From Gavia stellata (Eukaryota > Chordata > Aves > Gaviiformes > Gaviidae), in NCBI RefSeq assembly GCF_030936135.1, contig NC_082619.1, positions 8,063,208 to 8,127,207 on the forward strand: 64,000 nucleotides of DNA. The letters are read 5' to 3'. Position 1 is the first letter of the stretch. Each line of letters starts with the position of its first letter. The translations under genes were made by a program, and so were the position numbers. Under the pieces are notes generated by a model. It was given only the letters and a program-made list of their open reading frames with translations. It did no database searches and was not told the origin of the DNA. Positions 58,501 to 64,000 of this stretch are shown here, in pieces.

Positions 58501-61500
58501 GGAACAGCCCCGCAGACCCAATACGGGTTTTTTTTAACTTAAAATTAAGCATTTTCTGCAACCTGGGGTGACCAGCTCGGCTACAGAAAATCATCGCTTG
58601 CAGCTGATGGAAAAAAACCCCTTTTTTGGGTGAATTTAGCCCCAACCCTGTTTCCCCAGGGATGCCCAGTTGGAAACTGGGCAGAAAAGTGGTGTTACTG
58701 GGAGCGGAGCTACTTTGTCCCCCCGTCCCCACCCCTGTGGGTTTGACACCCCTTCAGTCATGCTCCCACCCCACCAGCAGCCACTCTGGGTTGAGGTGTG
58801 GGGGTGTGTGTTATACACTGGTCTGAGACCTGGCCACACTTCATCTCACCTCCTGGACATCTCACCTCCTGGGTGGGAGGAGGATACTCTGGGCTGAGAC
58901 CTGGCCACACTTCATCTCACCTCCTGGTCATCTCATTTCGTGGGCATTAGGGTGATACACTGGGCTGAGACCTGGCCAAACTTCATCTCACCTCCTGGTC
59001 ATCTCATTTCCTGGGTGTAGGGGTGATACACTGGGCTGAGACCTGGCAACACCTCATCTCACCTCCTGGCCATATCACTCCCTGGGTGGGAGGAGGATGC
59101 ACTGGGCTGAGACCTGGCCACACTTCATCTCACGTCCTGGCCATCTCACCTCTGGGTGGGAGGAGGATACACTGGGCTGAGACCTGGCCACACTTCATCT
59201 CACCTCCTGGCCATCTCATTTCCTGGGCATAGGGGTGATACACTGGGCTGAGACCTGGCCACACTTCATCTCACCTCCTGGCCATCTCACCTCCTGGGTG
59301 TGGGGGTGATACACTGGGCTGAGACCTGTCCACACCTCATCTCACCTCCTGGCCATCTCAAAACCTGGGTGGGAGGAGGCTACACTGGGCTGAGACCTGG
59401 CCACACTTCATCTCACCTCCTGCTCACCCAGCAAAGCAGGCGATGCCGCCACGAAAGCGCGGTGCCAGCCAAAGGAAGATGCTCAGCCCCACAACCCCCC
59501 CTCCCCACCTCCTCGGGTTGGGGGCGCGTGGGGCCCACCCCACTTATTTTTTGACGCAGGCTCCCACCCTCAGCTGGAGGACACGGCCCCCCGTATCGTG
59601 GAGCACCCCACCGATCTCCTGGTCTCCAAGGGAGAACCGGCCACTTTGAGCTGCAAAGCTGAAGGTCGCCCGGCCCCGGCGGTGGAGTGGTACAAAGATG
59701 GGGAGCGGGTGGAGACGGACCGGGAGGACCCCCGCTCCCACCGCACCCTCCTGCCGGGGGGGTCCCTCTTCTTCCTCCGCATCCTCCACGGCCGGCGGGG
59801 CAAACCCGACGAGGGGGTCTACGTCTGCGTGGCCAGGAATTACCTGGGGGAGGCCACCAGCAGGAACGCCTCCTTGGAGGTGGCCGGTGAGTCCCTGGGG
59901 TGGGGTGGGGGGATTTTGGGGGTGCGGGGGGCTGACCCCAGGATGGGGGGGCGGCTGCGGGGGTGAGGGGCTGCAAAAGCCGCCCCTCTCCTCGGGCCTG
60001 GTGCTGCTGGGTGAAAAGGAGGGAAAAGAGCTGCAAAGGAGAGAAGAGGAATGAAAAGAGAGGGGGAAATAAGGGAAAAGAAAGGAAAAGAATTGGAAAT
60101 TAGGGAAAAGAATTGGAAATTAATGAAAAGAATTGCTAATTAAGGAAAAGAATTGGAAATTAAGGAAAAGAACTGGAATTTAAGGAAGAGAATTGGAAAT
60201 TAATGAAAATAATTGGAAATTAAGGAAAATAATTGGAAAGTAATGAAAAGAATTGGAAATTAGGAAAAAGAATTGGAAATTAAGGAAAAGAATTGGAAAT
60301 TAATGAAAAGAATTGGAAATTAGGGAAAAGAATTGGAAATTAAGGAAAAGAATTGGAATTTAAGGAAAAGAATTGGAATTTAAGGAAGAGAACTGGAAAT
60401 TAATGAAAATAATTGGAAATTAATGAAAATAATTGGAAATTAAGGAAAATAATTGGAAAGTAATGAAAAGAATTGGAAATTAGGAAAAAGAATTGGAAAT
60501 TAGGAAAAGAATTGGAAATTAAGGAAGAGAATTGGAAATTAATGAAAAGAATTGGAAATTAGGGAAAAGAATTGGAAATTAAGGAAAAGAAGTCGAAAGA
60601 AATGACAATAAGCGAAAAGAAATGAAAAGAAGTGAAAAGACATGAAAATAATGGGCATTAATGAAAATAAGTGAAAATAAATGAAAACAAGTGAAAATAC
60701 GTGGAAATGAATGAAAATAATGGGAAATTAATGGAAATAAGTGAAAAGAAATTAAAAGATGTGAAAAGAAATGAAGTGAAAAGAAATGAAAACGAATGAG
60801 AATAAGTGGAAATTGATGAAAATAAGTGAAAAGAAATGAAAATAATGGGAAATTGATGAAAATAAGTGCACAGAAATGAAAATTAGTGAAAAGAAATGAA
60901 AACAAGTGAAAGTAAGTGGAAATAAATGAAAATAATAGGAAATTAATAGAAATAAGTGAAAATAAATGAAGATACATGAAAATGAACGAAAATCAGTGGA
61001 AAGCAATGAAATCAGGGAAAATAAATGAAAACAAGTGAAAACAAGTGAAAATAAGTGAAAACAAATGAAAATAGTTGAAAATAAATGAAAAGAAGTGAAA
61101 ATAAATGAAAACAAATGAAAAGAAATTAAAAGAAAGGAGAATAATGGGAAACGAATGAAAATAAGTAAAAATAAATGAAAAGAAGTGAAAAGATATGAAA
61201 AGAAGTGAAAGTAAGTGGAAATAAATGAAAATAAGTGAAAAGAAATGAGAATAATGGGAAACTAATGAAAATAAGTGGAAATAAATGAAAATAAATAAAA
61301 ACAAATGAAAATAAGTGAAAAGAAATGAAAGTGAAAAGAAATGAAAGTGAGTGAAAAGAAATGAAAACAAGTGAAAGTAAGTGGAAATAAATGAAAATAA
61401 GTGAAAAGAAATTAAAATAATGGGAAAATAATGAAAATAAGTAAAAGTAAATTAAAACGGGTGAAAATAAGTGAAAATAAATGAAAATAAGTGAAAAAAA

Positions 61501-64000
61501 ATAAAATAATGGGAAACTAATGAAAATAAGTAAAAAGAAAGGAAAACGAGTGAAAATAAAAGTGGAAATAAATGAAAATAAGCAAAAATAAGTGGAAAGA
61601 AATGAAAAGAAGTGGAAAGAAATGGCAATAAATGAAACCAAATGAAAACAATCGAAAGGGAATGGAAATAACAGCGACCGGAGGAAAACACCGGCAAACG
61701 CTGGAAAGCGAATGAAAAGGGCCGCAAGGAAATCCCAACCCAGCGGAAAGAAAAGACGAGAAACGCGACTCCCTGAAAAGGCCGTCCCCGCCACCGCCCC
61801 CCGGCTTCGGCCCTGGGTGCCCCCCGGGGCACCCGCTGCCCCCGCGGGTCCCGGCCGAGGCCGGGGGTCAGACCCAGCGCCGGGACGATGCCGGACTTAA
61901 ATTCGTCTCAGCGCCATGGCTGAGCTGAGTTATCCCCGCGTTGGGAAAACGGGATTGGGCGTCGCCAGCGGGAGGGGTGCCAGGGATGGGGAAACTGAGG
62001 CAGGGCTGACGTCGCGCCCCGCTTTTCCCGCCCCAGTGCTGCGGGACGATTTCCGGCAGCCCCCCGGGGACGTGGCGGTGGCGGCGGGCGAACCCGCCGT
62101 CCTGGAGTGCGTCCCCCCCCGCGGCCACCCCGAACCCAGCGTCTCCTGGAAGAAGAACGGCGCCCGGCTCAGCGACAAGGACGAGCGCCTGACGGTGAGG
62201 GATACCGGGGCGGTGTGGGTGTCCCCCAAAACCAGGGTTGGGGGTGCGGTTTGAGCCCCCCGCCCCGGTTGAGCCGCGTTGCCCCCCAGATCCGTGGTGG
62301 GAAGCTGATGTTGGCCAGTGCCCGCAAGAGCGACGCCGGCGTCTACGTCTGCGTGGCCACCAACGTGGTGGGGGAGAGGGACAGCGAGCCGGCCGAGCTG
62401 GTGGTCTTTGGTGCGTGGGGACGGGGATGCCATTTTTCGGGGTGTCGTGGGGGGTGTGGGTGCCATCCCGGCGGGACTGACGGCCGCCCCGCAGAGCGCC
62501 CGGCGTTCGGCAAGAGGCCTCTCAACCAAGCGGTGCTGGTGGAGGGGACGGCGGAGTTTCCCTGCGAGGCGGTGGGGGACCCCCGGCCGGCGGCTCGATG
62601 GCGCAAGGAGGAGGGCGAGATGCCGCCGGGAAGGTAAGCGGTGGGCGAGGGGGCTGGCGCGGCGGGTGCCGGGGTTGGGGTGGGGGGCATCGCTGCGTGG
62701 CGGTCTGGTGCGCTTGGAGCGTCGTGCAGCCTCGTTGCAGCCCGCATTCCCGTCGCATCCTGCATCCCCATGGCGTCAAGTATCCATATCACATCCCGCA
62801 TCCCTATCACATCCCATGTCCCTATCACATCCCCAATCCCTATCACATCCCACATCCCTGTCACATCCTGTATCCCTATCACATCTCGCATCCCTATCAT
62901 ATCCCACATCCCTATCATATCCCGCATCCCTGTCACATCCCACATCCCTGTCACATCCCACATCCCTATCGCATCCCACATCCCTGTCACATCCCACAAC
63001 TCTGTCACATCCCATATCCCTATCGCATCTGGCATCCCTGTCACATCCCATATCCCTATCATATCCCATATCCCTATCATATCCCACCTCCCTGTCACAT
63101 CCCACATCCCTATCGCATCTCACATCCCTGTCACATCCCACATCCCTGTCGCATCCCATATCCCTATCACATCCGGCATCCCTGTCACATCCCATATCCC
63201 TATCATATCCCACGTCCCTGTCACATCCCACATCCCTGTCACATCCCGCATCCCTATCACATCCCACATCCCTGTCACATCCCATATCCCTATCACAACC
63301 TGCATCCCTATCATATCCCACATCTATGTTGCATCCTGCATCCCCATCGCATCCCACATCTCCATTGCATCCCGCATCCCCATCACATCCCACATCCCCG
63401 CGGCATCCCACATCCCCATCACACCCCACATCCCCATCTCATCCTGCATCCCCATTCCATCCCACATCTCCATTGCATCATTGCATCCCACACCTCCATT
63501 GCATCCCACATCCCCATTACATCCCACATCTCCATTGCATCATTGCATCCCGCACCTCCATTGCATCCCACATCCCCACTACATCCCACCTCCTCACCTC
63601 ATCGACATTCCCGCTGCACCCCACATCCCCGTGGCATCCCGCGCCCTCCCGGCGCCCCGGCACCCTGCCGGCGCCGCGGCCTCGCGGGGTTCCCCCGCCC
63701 CCAGGTGGGAGGTGCTGCCCGACAACACCCTACGGATCATCCGGCTGCGGGCGGAGGACGAGGGCACCTACACCTGCGTGGCCGACAACAGCGTGGGCCG
63801 GTCGGAGGCGTCGGGCACCCTCACCGTGCACGGTAAGGGGGGATCCCCAAGGGAGCACCCCAGGGTGCTGGCGAAGCGGCCGGCCAAGCCCTTTTCTCTC
63901 CCCGTGCTGCGGCAGTGCCCCCCCAGCTTGTCACCGGGCCCCGGGACCAGACTGTAACCCCCGGCCAGAGCGTGACCTTCCAGTGCCGGAGCAAGGGCAA
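55423..64000 (+). CDS. ROBO3: Roundabout guidance receptor 3, 5' part (runs off window)
   Basis: Exons 55423-55570, 59560-59886, 62037-62194, 62290-62410, 62495-62633, 63705-63832 and 63916 onward join in phase to 368 codons. The protein starts [19 protein letters not shown], specific for ROBO3, with a leader and glycosylation motifs NSS and NRT. Ig1 (about 62-158) has LSCKAEG and YVCVARN, Ig2 (about 159-251) [16 protein letters not shown] and YVCVATN, Ig3 (about 252-340) FPCEAVGDP and YTCVADN. Ig4 begins [12 protein letters not shown]. The rest of Ig4, Ig5, the fibronectin domains, membrane helix and cytoplasmic motifs lie beyond the window. ROBO3 steers commissural axons across the midline. 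Ig1 reads [14 protein letters not shown] and SLFFLRI, like ROBO1 and unlike mammalian ROBO3. Introns 3, 4 and 6 are 83-95 bases; introns 1, 2 and 5 are swollen by tandem repeats. Confidence 0.96.
55680..57310. repeat. Minisatellite in ROBO3 intron 1 (TGTCCCCAAACCAGCCC)
   Basis: About 1.6 kb of GTGTCCCCAAACCAGCCC and CCCCAAACCATTTCCTTGTC units. The left part (to 56.46 kb) is diverged. The centre (56.5-57.1 kb) is a near-perfect array of a 57-60-bp compound unit. Confidence 0.95.
57311..57775 (+). other. ROBO3 intron 1, unique GC-rich segment
   Basis: Unique GC-rich intron DNA. No exon is seen, and open frames here are extensions of the flanking repeat. Confidence 0.6.
57780..58365. repeat. 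Purine-pyrimidine alternating tract (TGCATGCGTGTG)
   Basis: About 580 bases dominated by TGCATG, CGTGTG and GCATGC words with alternating purine and pyrimidine. There is no fixed period, but repeated phrases such as GTGCATGCATGC occur. Confidence 0.85.
58424..58477 (+). promoter_or_regulatory. ATTAATGAGC direct repeat in ROBO3 intron 1
   Basis: CATTAATGAGCATTAATTA is followed 22 bases later by CATTAATGAGCGTTCATTA, giving at least four ATTAAT-type homeodomain cores in about 50 bases within otherwise GC-rich intron. It may be an intronic enhancer core. Confidence 0.4.
58480..58795 (+). other. ROBO3 intron 1, unique segment
   Basis: Unique intron sequence between the ATTAAT cluster and the 72-bp minisatellite. 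I see nothing coding or structured. Confidence 0.5.
58800..59435. repeat. Minisatellite, about 72-bp unit, nine copies
   Basis: Nine copies of a unit containing CTGGGCTGAGACCTGGCCAC, TTCATCTCACCTCCTGGCCA and TGGGTGGGAGGAGGATACA, spaced 70-73 bases. It ends about 125 bases before the exon 2 acceptor. Confidence 0.95.
59560..59886 (+). CDS. ROBO3: ROBO3 coding exon 2 (Ig1)
   Basis: The acceptor TTTTTTGACGCAG precedes 59560 and the donor GTGAGT follows 59886. It encodes [20 protein letters not shown] through [16 protein letters not shown], the whole first Ig domain. Confidence 0.96.
60030..61680. repeat. Purine-rich repeat in ROBO3 intron 2 (GAAAAGAATTGGAAATTAAG)
   Basis: The left part (60.06-60.59 kb) has 20-bp units GAAAAGAATTGGAAATTAAG. 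The right part shifts to 8-11-bp steps of GAAAATAAGTGAAAAGAAAT. It fills about three quarters of the intron. The reverse strand gives a 222-residue Phe/Ile/Leu-rich open frame that I consider spurious. Confidence 0.94.
62037..62194 (+). CDS. ROBO3: ROBO3 coding exon 3 (Ig2, first half)
   Basis: The acceptor CCCGCCCCAG precedes 62037 and the donor GTGAGG follows 62194. It encodes [20 protein letters not shown] to SDKDERLT. Confidence 0.95.
62290..62410 (+). CDS. ROBO3: ROBO3 coding exon 4 (Ig2, second half)
   Basis: The acceptor GCCCCCCAG precedes 62290 and the donor GTGCGT follows 62410. It encodes [20 protein letters not shown] to ELVVF. Confidence 0.95.
62495..62633 (+). CDS. ROBO3: ROBO3 coding exon 5 (Ig3, first half)
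   Basis: The acceptor GCCCCGCAG precedes 62495 and the donor GTAAGC follows 62633. It encodes [20 protein letters not shown] to EGEMPPG. Confidence 0.95.
62755..63625. repeat. Minisatellite in ROBO3 intron 5 (CATCCCTATCACATCCCA)
   Basis: About 50 copies of an 18-bp-type unit CATCCCTATCACATCCCA, with CCTGTCACATCC variants, end about 80 bases before the exon 6 acceptor. An 18-base period keeps a single frame open ([11 protein letters not shown]-type), which is not a gene. Confidence 0.95.
63705..63832 (+). CDS. ROBO3: ROBO3 coding exon 6 (Ig3, second half)
   Basis: The acceptor CGCCCCCAG precedes 63705 and the donor GTAAGG follows 63832. It encodes [20 protein letters not shown] to GTLTVH. 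Confidence 0.95.
63916..64000 (+). CDS. ROBO3: ROBO3 coding exon 7 (Ig4 start, cut by window end)
   Basis: The acceptor CGTGCTGCGGCAG precedes 63916. It encodes [20 protein letters not shown] and FQCRSKG before the window ends. Confidence 0.93.

Noticed and set aside
61126-61794. 222-codon Phe/Ile/Leu-rich frame resembling a membrane protein
   Set aside because: It is the complement of the GAAAATAAGTGAAAAG repeat inside ROBO3 intron 2; TTT and CTT codons create false hydrophobicity.

Overview
The window is nuclear vertebrate DNA, most likely from a bird. The four genes are recognisable from spliced coding exons: NRGN (3' end only, + strand), ESAM (complete, - strand), MSANTD2 (complete, - strand) and ROBO3 (5' part, + strand, running off the right edge). 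This order and orientation match the conserved NRGN-ESAM-MSANTD2-ROBO3 neighbourhood of human 11q24, which in birds lies on a GC-rich microchromosome. A CR1 LINE 3' tail at about 33.83-33.99 kb supports a bird, although another sauropsid cannot be excluded. Exon borders were read by hand from GT/AG sites. Every junction keeps phase, giving 395 aa for ESAM, 556 aa for MSANTD2 and 368 aa for the visible part of ROBO3.

Layout: 1-123 is the last coding exon of neurogranin. It is followed by an intron filled with two minisatellites and by a probable untranslated last exon ending at an AATAAA at 4324. At 4.36-5.10 kb is a degenerate repeat field rich in perfect TGACGTCA sites, lying between the converging 3' ends of NRGN and ESAM. 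ESAM occupies 5.2-16.5 kb, and its two large introns are full of tandem repeats. MSANTD2 runs from about 17-18 kb (3' UTR end not fixed) to 41.0 kb. Its body is mostly single-copy, AT-richer DNA, with a candidate in-frame 42/45-nt microexon at 28.14-28.18 kb. The 14.4-kb gap between the divergent MSANTD2 and ROBO3 starts holds long minisatellites separated by short AT-rich islands with homeodomain-type motifs. ROBO3 begins at 55423, directly after a roughly 1-kb array of a GAGCCGAGCC-type repeat, and the window covers its leader, Ig1-Ig3 and the start of Ig4.

The four genes are not a single pathway. NRGN is a postsynaptic calmodulin buffer, ESAM an endothelial junction Ig protein, MSANTD2 a Myb/SANT-like nuclear protein, and ROBO3 an axon-guidance receptor. 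The unusual property of the window is its tandem repeat load: by eye, well over a third of the 64 kb, almost all outside the MSANTD2 body. These arrays create very long open frames on both strands, which I do not regard as genes. I found no CRISPR array, tRNA, rRNA or other bacterial-type system. The best leads for something undescribed are the MSANTD2 microexon, the E-box and CRE arrays, and the repeat that abuts the ROBO3 start codon.
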